Shown piece by piece: positions 46,500 through 54,027 of a stretch of DNA of 64,000 nt. The translations under genes were made by a program, and so were the position numbers. The stretch is from Pseudomonas entomophila. GTDB lineage: Bacteria > Pseudomonadota > Gammaproteobacteria > Pseudomonadales > Pseudomonadaceae. The stretch lies in assembly GCF_013523165.1 (NCBI RefSeq), contig NZ_JAAMQI010000018.1, forward strand, positions 1-64,000. Direction: 5' to 3'. How positions within the stretch are numbered: position 1 is the first letter of the stretch; every line of letters starts with the position of its first letter. The notes beneath the pieces were generated by a model. The model was not told the DNA's origin, did no database searches, and saw only the letters and a list, made by a program, of their open reading frames with translations.

Positions 46500-48353
46500 T
46501 CAGTCGTTGATCCGCACGGCGGCGCCGGTGATCTGCGTGGTGTCGGTACTGGTGGTGACGATGACCTTGCCTTTGATCTCGATACCTTCGGGGGTCATCG
46601 TGATGCTGCTGTCACCGACCTTCAGGATGATGTGCTCGTTGGCCGATACCTGTATGAACTGGTTGTCCACCTGCAGGGTGTAGGAGCCCTCGGTCACCTG
46701 GACGACGGTGTCTTTCTTGATCTGTTCGGTGTGCGTGCCGCCGACGGTGATGGTGCGGTTGTTGCCCACGTCGTGGGTTTCATCCAGCTCGATCTCCGTA
46801 TCCATGTTGCGCTCGGCATGCATGATGATCTGCTCGGCGCCCGCCTTGTCCTCGAAGCGGAAGAAGTTGGCCGTCGCGCCATCCCCCTTCATCGACCGCG
46901 TCAGGAACCCGCTCTGGGTCTTGTTCGCCGGCAGCGACCACGGTGGCGTGTTGTTGCTGTTGTACAGGCTGCCCATGATCAACGGCCGGTCCGGGTTGCC
47001 GTCGAGGAACACCACCACGACCTCGTCGCCCACGCGCGGGATCAAAATGCTGCCGAACCCACCACTGGCACCAGACTGCGCCACCCGCACCCAGCACGAA
47101 CTCTGGTCGTTGAACTCGCCATTGCGGTCCCAGTGGAACTGCAGCTTTACCCGGCCCAGTTCGTCGGTGTAGATCTCTTCGCCCGGTGGGCCGACGACGA
47201 TGGCGGTCTGGGGGCCGCTGATGACGCCGCGTGGCGTGTGCTGCATCGGGCGGAAGGTGATCTTGCGGCGGATGCAGGTGAAGCTGTTGCGGTAGCCTGC
47301 TTCGCCTTCGTTGGAGTAGTTGTTACGCCCCCAGTGGTTGACCGACAGCAGCAGAAACTCGCGATCGGCCGGTGCGTCGTTGTCGTGGTCGTAGTGCTGG
47401 GTGAGCTGGAAGTGGCGGCCCGGCTCCATGGCCCGGCAGTTGCTCTCGCCGTTGAAGGTCTTGCCATGCACTTCCATGGCTTCCAGGCGGTGGCGGGCCT
47501 TGCGGGTGCCTTCGTCGAGGTCGGAATAGCCGTATAGCCCCTCGTACTCGAACATCTCGTACTGGCCGACCTCGCCTTGCTGGTTGATCGAGTCGAGCTG
47601 CACCAGGTGCGGGTTGCGCGGCTGCTTGTAGTCGTAGGACTTGAGGGTCAGCCGGGTCGGCTGCAGGCGGCGGCTGGACGACCAGGTGGTGATCGAGTCG
47701 GCGGTCTCGGTGACCGAGGCGCTGTGGTAGCGGATCACCGGCTGACGCTCCAGCGGCGGCAGCTCGCTGCTGTCGTCGCTGATGATCATCCGGTGGCCTT
47801 CCTGGGTGTGCTCGAAGGTGAAGAACAGCCCCTCCTGCTCCAGCAGGCGCAGCACGAAGTTGAGGTCCGATTCCTGGTACTGGGTGCAGTAGCTGATGGG
47901 CTTGAGCGGCTTGCTCAGGCGGAATTCGTGTTCGGCAAGGGTCAGGTAGTACGCGAAGACTTCCTTGACGATCTGCTCGGTGGTCTTGTCCTGGAAGATG
48001 CGCGAGTCGCGGCGGCGGCTGAGGATCCAGATCCACGGCACCAGCTCGGCCGTGTAATTGGCGATGCCGGCATCGGCCCCGGTGTGCACGAAGTCGGAGA
48101 CGTGTGCGCTGATGTAGCGTGTGCTGCCATCGGCCAGGGCGATGCCCAGCGTCACTTTCTTGCCGATCAGCTTCTTGAGTTCGATGCGCGCGTCCTGGGA
48201 GATCAGGTGCGCCTGGAAGCTGAACAGCTCGGAGATGGCTTCGCGGCCGGAGAAACTCAGGAGTTGCAGCTCCTGCTCGGGCGGCAATGGCGAGTCGAAG
48301 GTGAACAGCCGTTTGTTCTGGCTCAGCATCGACTTCACAGCATCCATAATCAT
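46500..48353 (-). CDS. vgrG: VgrG (TssI) T6SS spike protein
   Basis: 617 residues from ATG 48353, eight bases after CAGGA; further in-frame starts upstream (TTG 48416, ATG 48362) are less likely. VgrG signatures: RLFTFDSPLPPEQELQLLSF, NYTAELVPWIWILSRRRDSR, VLRLLEQEGLFFTFEHTQEG, LGRVKLQFHWDRNGEFNDQS, SCWVRVAQSGASGGFGSILI, PRVGDEVVVVFLDGNPDRPL, ending in the beta-helical KVGDSSITMTPEGIEIKGKV. No extra C-terminal effector domain is present. First gene of the effector unit. Confidence 0.95.
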   Translation of the reverse strand: MIMDAVKSMLSQNKRLFTFDSPLPPEQELQLLSFSGREAISELFSFQAHLISQDARIELKKLIGKKVTLGIALADGSTRYISAHVSDFVHTGADAGIANYTAELVPWIWILSRRRDSRIFQDKTTEQIVKEVFAYYLTLAEHEFRLSKPLKPISYCTQYQESDLNFVLRLLEQEGLFFTFEHTQEGHRMIISDDSSELPPLERQPVIRYHSASVTETADSITTWSSSRRLQPTRLTLKSYDYKQPRNPHLVQLDSINQQGEVGQYEMFEYEGLYGYSDLDEGTRKARHRLEAMEVHGKTFNGESNCRAMEPGRHFQLTQHYDHDNDAPADREFLLLSVNHWGRNNYSNEGEAGYRNSFTCIRRKITFRPMQHTPRGVISGPQTAIVVGPPGEEIYTDELGRVKLQFHWDRNGEFNDQSSCWVRVAQSGASGGFGSILIPRVGDEVVVVFLDGNPDRPLIMGSLYNSNNTPPWSLPANKTQSGFLTRSMKGDGATANFFRFEDKAGAEQIIMHAERNMDTEIELDETHDVGNNRTITVGGTHTEQIKKDTVVQVTEGSYTLQVDNQFIQVSANEHIILKVGDSSITMTPEGIEIKGKVIVTTSTDTTQITGAAVRIND

Positions 48354-48611
48354 TCCAAGCATCCTGCAGCAGTCGGAAAAGCATCCAATGAAAACGCCAA
48401 CGCGCCCGGCTGTCAAATGATGGCACTAGGCCACAAAGTAACCACTCATGTCTTGTCCGCACGGTGCGTACAGGGCTGACAGGCTCTGGCCCGGCCGCGT
48501 ACACGCCACGCGCGCCGCGGGACGGGTCGGTTTGCCCTGACCCCTGAGCCCGGTGTAGGCTCCCGCCGTCGAGCGCAAGGCTCGACGTTCGCGATCACAG
48601 GGAGAATCGCC
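48354..48611. promoter_or_regulatory. Divergent intergenic region between vgrG and the second effector gene
   Basis: Must contain the promoters for the minus-strand vgrG unit and the plus-strand effector unit. No sigma-54-type TGGC-N8-TTGC element was seen by eye. It holds the hairpin listed separately. Confidence 0.5.
48567..48587 (+). promoter_or_regulatory. Hairpin in the leader of the candidate effector gene
   Basis: CGTCGAGC-GCAAG-GCTCGACG forms a perfect 8-bp stem with a 5-base loop, 25 bases before the start codon at 48612 and just upstream of its ribosome site (AGGGAGA). It could modulate translation or be a repeat of the REP type; no T-run follows, so it is not a standard terminator. 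Confidence 0.45.
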
Positions 48612-49643
48612 ATGAGCCTGAGCGAAGAGCAACTCAGCCGCGTCGAATGCGATATGGACAAGAACCACCGTGAAGTCATGATCTTTGCGGTGGCAGACCT
48701 CATGCTGCCTGGGACGGGGCTACAGATGGCCGGTGTTGGCACGCAATCGCCGCAGGCCTGTACGCGAAGCCAGGCTGGCGTACTCACGGGCATCTACGAT
48801 CCGGTGAAATCGGTCTACGACGCGACCGTGCACGAGTTCGTCAACACCAATGCGGGTGTGCCCCTGGCGATGTCTACCTTGGACCTCAAGAACATCGTCA
48901 AGATGGTCCGCGACCTTGGCGGAATCGGCACCAAGGCTCGTATCTCCGTGCGCAATGGCAAACAATACATCATCTTGTCGGGCTATCCCGGTCTGCGCAG
49001 CGCCTTGAAAGGCACGCGCTACAGCATAACGCACTCGAAAATCGTCGAAATGGGCATCGGTCGTTACGGCATCCGTGGCTCTGCCCTCTCGGGGTTTCGT
49101 TTGTCGTGCTACGTCGGGGTCGGCATCGAGGCGGTCGAGTGGTTCTTCAACGACGAGAGCGTCTGGTCCGACCTGTTCGCCGGGATAGGTGTCGAGCTGG
49201 TCAAGGCGGGCGTTGCCTCGGCCATCGGCTATGCGGCGGCGCTGGCGGTCGGTAGCGTCTTCACCCTTGCCGCCGCGCCGGCCATCGCCGGGGCTGCCGT
49301 AGTCCTGGCCATTGGCTGGGGGTTGAACGCGCTCGACAACCACTACGGGATCAAGAACTCGGTCAAGGCCGGCCTGCGCTATGCCGTCGACCACATCCAG
49401 GCCCTGCAGGAGCAGTTGGCGGAGATCAAGGTGGACGATCTGCGCAAGTACGCCCAACAGACTGTGAGCGAGATCGCCGACGGCATCGCCGAGCAGTTGT
49501 ACGACGAAGCGAAGTCGTGGGTGCTGCGCAAGCTTCAACCGGGCGATCTGAACCTGCCTGGATGGCCACGGCCCGAACTGCCCAACATGCCCAGCCTGCC
49601 GAAACTGCCGAAGCTGCCCACGTTCAACCTGCCGGGGTTCTGA
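48612..49643 (+). CDS. Candidate membrane-acting T6SS effector (343 aa)
   Basis: 343 residues from ATG 48612 (AGGGAGA at seven bases). The middle has RNGKQYIILSGYPGLRSALK, then hydrophobic helices: LSCYVGVGIEAVEWFF and the long GIGVELVKAGVASAIGYAAA ... AAPAIAGAAVVLAIGWGLNA (about 195-240). A helical segment follows (IQALQEQLAEIKVDDLRKYA), then a Pro/Leu-rich repetitive tail (LPNMPSLPKLPKLPTF). The helical hairpin and the membrane-protein gene just downstream suggest a pore-forming or membrane-disrupting toxin; similar proteins occur next to vgrG genes elsewhere (from memory). No secretion domain is attached, so delivery would need Hcp or VgrG. Confidence 0.65.
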   Translation: MSLSEEQLSRVECDMDKNHREVMIFAVADLMLPGTGLQMAGVGTQSPQACTRSQAGVLTGIYDPVKSVYDATVHEFVNTNAGVPLAMSTLDLKNIVKMVRDLGGIGTKARISVRNGKQYIILSGYPGLRSALKGTRYSITHSKIVEMGIGRYGIRGSALSGFRLSCYVGVGIEAVEWFFNDESVWSDLFAGIGVELVKAGVASAIGYAAALAVGSVFTLAAAPAIAGAAVVLAIGWGLNALDNHYGIKNSVKAGLRYAVDHIQALQEQLAEIKVDDLRKYAQQTVSEIADGIAEQLYDEAKSWVLRKLQPGDLNLPGWPRPELPNMPSLPKLPKLPTFNLPGF

Positions 49644-49647
49644 CCCC

Positions 49648-50208
49648 ATGCCTGCGCGTTCTTCGTCGCCCTCCTCGCAGCCATCCCCAATGGGGCTGCG
49701 CCTGATCGCAGGCGTGCTGGGTTTGGGCATGCTCGCCGTGGGCGTGGCCTCGGCCTATTGGCTGGCGGCGGATGTATTGCCGCTGTTCGGGCGAATCCTG
49801 CGCCATGCCCCGGTCGTGGAAACGCCTTACCTGGGCTTCTTCCTGCTGGCGCCTCTAGTGGTCACGCCGCTCATCGTCGTGGGCTGTGCGAACGCGGTCT
49901 GGCGCGGCGAGAAGTTCGACCCGCCCAGAGGGTCGCGACTGTTCCGCTTCCAGGTCCGGTCGTTGCAGATCACGCTCAGGTCCATGCTGTACGTGTCGCC
50001 GGCCTTAGCGGTGCTAACCACGGCAGCGCTGCTCGCTCGGGATTACTCCCCGTGTTCGAAGCTGCTGATTTCAGGCTCGGCCTGGCAGCTGTTCTGGGTC
50101 AACGATGATCGGCTGTGCTTCAAGCCGGACTTCTACATCAAGGATCACTGGCCCTGCAAGCGGGTCGATGGGAAGGATATGTGCATCCAGGTGGATGGAC
50201 GAAACTGA
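49648..50208 (+). CDS. Multi-pass inner membrane protein, likely immunity partner
   Basis: 186 residues from ATG 49648, four bases after the effector stop; ATG at codon 15 is an alternative. Three hydrophobic segments: about 16-45 (RLIAGVLGLGMLAVGVASAY), 60-86 (YLGFFLLAPLVVTPLIVVGC) and 112-132 (MLYVSPALAVLTTAALLA). A C-terminal domain with three cysteines (DDRLCFKPDFYIKDHWPCKR, KDMC) follows. Membrane immunity proteins are usual for pore-forming effectors (established pattern). The role is inferred from gene order. Confidence 0.65.
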   Translation: MPARSSSPSSQPSPMGLRLIAGVLGLGMLAVGVASAYWLAADVLPLFGRILRHAPVVETPYLGFFLLAPLVVTPLIVVGCANAVWRGEKFDPPRGSRLFRFQVRSLQITLRSMLYVSPALAVLTTAALLARDYSPCSKLLISGSAWQLFWVNDDRLCFKPDFYIKDHWPCKRVDGKDMCIQVDGRN

Positions 50209-50651
50209 ACCGCCAGCCAGCGTCGTGCCAGGGCAATGCGACCCAATCCCGTCACTGTAATGCCATCATTCCACCCCTCGACCGCCTCACCGACAACTCC
50301 ATGACGCGTCTCATATTTGAGACGCAGTTCACATTTTGAAAAAATCCTCTGCAACCGCTCAAAAATGTCCCTTACCCCTGCATCGCCCAAGGCCTTTAGG
50401 CCCAAGCCCCCAGTTTTAGGGTCGTAAACCACCCATAGATAGCACCAAGCCACCATTGCGCAACCCCTCCAAACAGGGAAAAAATCACCCCCCTCGCAGG
50501 AACTTCTTCCACAGCGGGGTGCCCTACTCGGCATTGCTGGCAACACGATATTCATGTGCCAGCACCAGACGCACCGGGCCGAGTGGTGCGTTTTCGGGTC
50601 CACGCCACCGGCGTTTCAGGACGCTCATGCAGGCTCATGGACGATGTACGA
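50209..50651. promoter_or_regulatory. Upstream region of the T6SS operon
   Basis: About 440 bases without a supported gene; it should carry the promoter of the tss operon. Besides the perfect palindrome at 50306-50325, ACATTTTGA at 50331-50339 and TCAAAAATGT at 50359-50368 form a near inverted repeat. No clear sigma-54 or sigma-70 promoter could be picked by eye. Confidence 0.45.
50306..50325. promoter_or_regulatory. 20-bp perfect inverted repeat upstream of the T6SS operon
   Basis: GCGTCTCATATTTGAGACGC: two perfect 8-bp arms with a 4-base spacer, 326 bases before the first tss-operon start. The length and symmetry fit a dimeric regulator or activator site. It could alternatively be a terminator stem for the membrane-protein gene ending at 50208, but no T-run follows. 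Confidence 0.5.
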
Positions 50652-51401
50652 ATGACACAGACGTTTGATGTCGAAGCCTTGATCAAGCTGCGTAGCCAGA
50701 CGCGCGCGATCTCCGATGCGCTCAAGGCGCAGGCGGCGGACTACCTTGCGACCGTGGCGCCGCTGATTCGTCCGCAGACGCTGTTCGGCGAATACCTGCA
50801 AGGCGCCCAGCGCGGCAGTGGCCGCGAGACCCAGGGGCATTTCCAGTCGCTCATCGAACTCTACGAGCGCGTCGGCTCGGCCGCGCCCTTCCAGCTGGTC
50901 AGCGAGCTGGACGTGCCGCTCAACCTGATCAGCACCACGCCCGAACTCTTCCCCCTGGAATACGACAAGGTCCTCGAGCCGAGCGGCCAGGTCATTCGCA
51001 TCATCAGCCCGACGCGCTGGGTGGTGGGCTTCAGCGCCTTCGAGCTGGCCAAGTTCCGAGACGTCGTCAAGGACCCCAACCGCAGCAGCGCCGAGCTGTA
51101 CCGCTTCGTGGTGCACTACCTGGTGCTGTTCTACTGCCTGAGCAAATCCCCCGGCCTGGGCCGTCTGTTCGAGGGCCTGCGCTTCGCGCTGAGCTTCGAG
51201 CGCCTCAAGGGCCTGGGCGACCTGCCCTTCTGCATCCTCAGCTCGCCGGTGCGCTCGACCCTGCCGGACGACGCGGTCATCCGCAGCAGCACGCAGATCG
51301 CCGGCAACACCAGTTTCGAGGAGCTGGTCGGGCGCGACAACATTCTGGACATGAACGACGACATCCGTCAGCGCCTGCTGCTGACGATCGAAGGATTGTA
51401 A
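50652..51401 (+). CDS. Unknown protein, first gene of the T6SS operon
   Basis: 249 residues from ATG 50652 (MTQTFDVEALIKLRSQTRAI); ATG 50637 is also in frame. No signal peptide or membrane helix. Features: IRPQTLFGEYLQGAQRGSGR, HFQSLIELYERVGSAAPFQL, YRFVVHYLVLFYCLSKSPGL, ending DILD-type acidic residues and LLLTIEGL. It is not TssA by motif. It lies 63 bases before tssB on the same strand, so it is probably a T6SS accessory protein (inference). Confidence 0.65.
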   Translation: MTQTFDVEALIKLRSQTRAISDALKAQAADYLATVAPLIRPQTLFGEYLQGAQRGSGRETQGHFQSLIELYERVGSAAPFQLVSELDVPLNLISTTPELFPLEYDKVLEPSGQVIRIISPTRWVVGFSAFELAKFRDVVKDPNRSSAELYRFVVHYLVLFYCLSKSPGLGRLFEGLRFALSFERLKGLGDLPFCILSSPVRSTLPDDAVIRSSTQIAGNTSFEELVGRDNILDMNDDIRQRLLLTIEGL

Positions 51402-51464
51402 TGCGCGGCCCCGACCAGGGGCGGCGCCATGATTCGTAGCGAAACGCTCGCATTGGAGAACACG

Positions 51465-52004
51465 ATGGCGAAGAAGGAAAGCACCCAGCACAAACTCGAC
51501 CGCGTTCGCGCGCCTCGGGTCCATATCACCTACGACGTGGACATCGGCGATGCCATCGAGAAGAAGGAACTGCCCTTCGTCGTCGGCGTGCTGGGCGATT
51601 TCTCCGGCAATCCGCTCGAGCCGCTGCCCAAGCTCAAGGACCGCAAGTTCATCTTCATCGACCGTGACAACTTCAACGGCGTGCTCAAGGGCATCAAGCC
51701 GCGCCTGGCCTACCGCGTGGACAACACCCTGGCCAAGAACGGCACGCAGCTGGGCGTGGAGCTTAACTTCAACAGCCTGGAAGACTTCGAGCCGCAGAAC
51801 GTGGTCAAGCAGGTCGAGCCGCTGCGCAAGCTACTGGAAGTGCGCAACAAGCTGGCCGACCTGCGCAACAAGATGGGCGGCAACGACAAGCTCGAAGAGC
51901 TGCTGATGGACGTGCTGCAGAACACCGAGAAGCTCAAGACCTTGGGCAAGGAATTCGGCCGTGAGGCCGAAGTGAAAGACCCGTCCAGCGACGATCGCGC
52001 CTGA
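51465..52004 (+). CDS. tssB: TssB, T6SS contractile sheath small subunit
   Basis: 179 residues from ATG 51465 (GGAG at seven bases); an in-frame start at 51429 lacks the family N-terminus. Typical sequence: APRVHITYDVDIGDAIEKKE, LPFVVGVLGDFSGNP, DRKFIFIDRDNFNGVLKGIK, FNSLEDFEPQNVV. TssB pairs with TssC to form the cytoplasmic sheath around the Hcp tube. Twelve bases separate it from tssC. Confidence 0.96.
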   Translation: MAKKESTQHKLDRVRAPRVHITYDVDIGDAIEKKELPFVVGVLGDFSGNPLEPLPKLKDRKFIFIDRDNFNGVLKGIKPRLAYRVDNTLAKNGTQLGVELNFNSLEDFEPQNVVKQVEPLRKLLEVRNKLADLRNKMGGNDKLEELLMDVLQNTEKLKTLGKEFGREAEVKDPSSDDRA

Positions 52005-52015
52005 GGAGCCTGACC

Positions 52016-53518
52016 ATGACCGACAAGCACACCGAATCCCAACCGGCCAGCGACCTGGTCGAAGTCGAGCACTTCGCGCCCCAGCCGTCGCTGCTCGACA
52101 GCATCATCTCGCAGAGCCGCGTGGCCCGCTCCGACACCGAGCGTGACCGCACCCGCGACCTGATCGGCGAGCTGGTCAACCAGGTCCTGGAAGGCGAAGT
52201 GACGCCGAGCAAGGACCTGATCGCCGTGCTCGACGCGCGCATCGCCGAGATCGACTCGATGCTCTCCGAGCAGATGAACGAGATCATGCACGCCAGCGAG
52301 TTCCAGCAGCTGGAAGCCTCCTGGCGCGGCCTGAAGTACCAGGTCGACCAGACCGAGACCAGCACCAACCTGAAGATCCAGCTGCTCAACGCCTCGAAGA
52401 AGGACCTGGTGCGCGACCTCAAGTCGGCCAGCGAATTCGACCAGAGCGCGCTGTTCAAGAAGGTCTACGAAGAAGAGTACGGCACCTTCGGGGGCGCGCC
52501 CTTCGGCATGCTGATCGGCGACTACGAGTTCAAGCGCAGCCCCGAGGACATGTACCTGCTCGAGGAGATCTCCCACGTCGCCGCCGCGGCCCATGCACCG
52601 TTCATCTCGGCGGCGTCGTCCGAGCTGTTCGGCTGGGACTCGTTCACCGAGATGTCCGGCCCGCGCGACCTGGCGAAGATCTTCGACACCGTCGAATACG
52701 CCAAGTGGAAGTCGTTCCGCGCCTCGGAAGACTCCCGCTACGTCGGCCTGACCCTGCCCCACGTGCTCGGTCGCCTGCCGTACGGCCCGGATACCACGCC
52801 GGTGGAGGAATTCAACTTCGTCGAGAGCGTCGATGGCCGTGACCACAGCAAATACCTGTGGATGAACGCCGCCTACGCCCTGGGCACCCGCGTCACCGAC
52901 GCGTTCTCGCGCTACGGCTGGTGCGTGGCCATTCGCGGCGTCGAAGGCGGCGGCCTGGTCGAAGGCCTGCCGACCCACACCTTCAAGACCGACGATGGCG
53001 AAATCGCCCTCAAGTGCCCGACCGAGATCGCCATCACCGACCGCCGCGAGAAGGAGCTGTCGGACCTGGGCTTCATCCCGCTGGTGCACTGCAAGGGCAC
53101 CGACTACGCCGCGTTCTTCGGCACCCAGTCGGCGCAGAAGCAGAAGCAGTACAACACCGACATCGCCAACGCCAACGCACGCCTGTCGGCGCAGCTGCAG
53201 TACATCTTCGCCACCTCGCGCATCGCCCACTACATGAAGGCGATCATGCGCGACAAGATCGGCAGCTTCGCCTCGCGCATGGACGTGGAGAACTTCCTCA
53301 ACCAGTGGCTGGCCAGCTATGTGCTGCTGGACGACACCGCCAGCCAGGAAGCCAAGGCCAAGTACCCGCTGCGCGAAGCGCGCGCCGAGGTCTTCGAGGT
53401 GCCGGGCAAGCCAGGCGTGTACAAGGCCGTGACCTACCTGCGCCCACACTACCAGCTGGACGAACTGACCGCGTCGCTGCGCCTGGTGGCCGAGTTGCCC
53501 CAAGGCGCGCGTAGCTGA
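52016..53518 (+). CDS. tssC: TssC, T6SS contractile sheath large subunit
   Basis: 500 residues, usual length. Signatures: QQLEASWRGLKYQVDQTETS, EEYGTFGGAPFGMLIGDYEF, HAPFISAASSELFGWDSFTE, KWKSFRASEDSRYVGLTLPH, VLGRLPYG, RIAHYMKAIMRDKIGSFASR. It forms the sheath with TssB; the C-terminal part interacts with the ATPase ClpV's substrate TssB/C assembly. GAGG precedes ATG 52016. Confidence 0.97.
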   Translation: MTDKHTESQPASDLVEVEHFAPQPSLLDSIISQSRVARSDTERDRTRDLIGELVNQVLEGEVTPSKDLIAVLDARIAEIDSMLSEQMNEIMHASEFQQLEASWRGLKYQVDQTETSTNLKIQLLNASKKDLVRDLKSASEFDQSALFKKVYEEEYGTFGGAPFGMLIGDYEFKRSPEDMYLLEEISHVAAAAHAPFISAASSELFGWDSFTEMSGPRDLAKIFDTVEYAKWKSFRASEDSRYVGLTLPHVLGRLPYGPDTTPVEEFNFVESVDGRDHSKYLWMNAAYALGTRVTDAFSRYGWCVAIRGVEGGGLVEGLPTHTFKTDDGEIALKCPTEIAITDRREKELSDLGFIPLVHCKGTDYAAFFGTQSAQKQKQYNTDIANANARLSAQLQYIFATSRIAHYMKAIMRDKIGSFASRMDVENFLNQWLASYVLLDDTASQEAKAKYPLREARAEVFEVPGKPGVYKAVTYLRPHYQLDELTASLRLVAELPQGARS

Positions 53519-53544
53519 TCGGACGGTGTGTACAAGGACGACAC

Positions 53545-54027
53545 ATGAGTAACCCGCCTCGCCTCCTGCCCTCGCTGCTCGATCGACTGCTGGACGACCG
53601 TCCGCACCAGTCGACCGAGCCGAGCGGCCTGCGCACGTTTTCCCTGGCCGAATACAAGGCCAGCATCGTGCGTGACCTGGAGGTGCTGGTGAACACGCGT
53701 CAGTCCCTGGTCGCCGAAGAACTCGAGGGTTTCCCGCATTTGGCCGGGTCCATCCTCGAGTACGGCATGCCGGACTTCACCAGCCGCAGCGTGCTCGACC
53801 CACACGATCGTCGGCTGATCCAGCACCAGCTGGAGCGGGCGATCACCACCGGGGACCGACGCTTTCACCGCGTGCGTGTCCAGCTGCTGGCCCAGCAAGA
53901 CGGCCACCGCATGTTGACCTTCCGCGTGGATGCGGTCCTGCGCCTGCAGGACATCAGCCGCCAGGTGTCCTTCGACGCCGTGCTGCAGGTCAACACCCAA
54001 GAATACACAGTACAGAACCTCAACTGA
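53545..54027 (+). CDS. tssE: TssE, T6SS baseplate gp25-like protein
   Basis: 160 residues. LLPSLLDRLLDDRPH at the N-terminus, then SLAEYKASIVRDLEVLVNTR, SILEYGMPDFTSRSVLDPHD and a C-terminal FRVDAVLRLQDISRQVSFDA, as in gp25/TssE proteins. Baseplate wedge component. Its stop overlaps the tssF start by one base (TGATG). Confidence 0.95.
   Translation: MSNPPRLLPSLLDRLLDDRPHQSTEPSGLRTFSLAEYKASIVRDLEVLVNTRQSLVAEELEGFPHLAGSILEYGMPDFTSRSVLDPHDRRLIQHQLERAITTGDRRFHRVRVQLLAQQDGHRMLTFRVDAVLRLQDISRQVSFDAVLQVNTQEYTVQNLN

Noticed and set aside
48354..50651. Sigma-54 promoter upstream of vgrG or the tss operon
   Set aside because: A TGGCAC-like and TTGC-like sequence occur near 50540-50560 on the minus strand but with wrong spacing and orientation.
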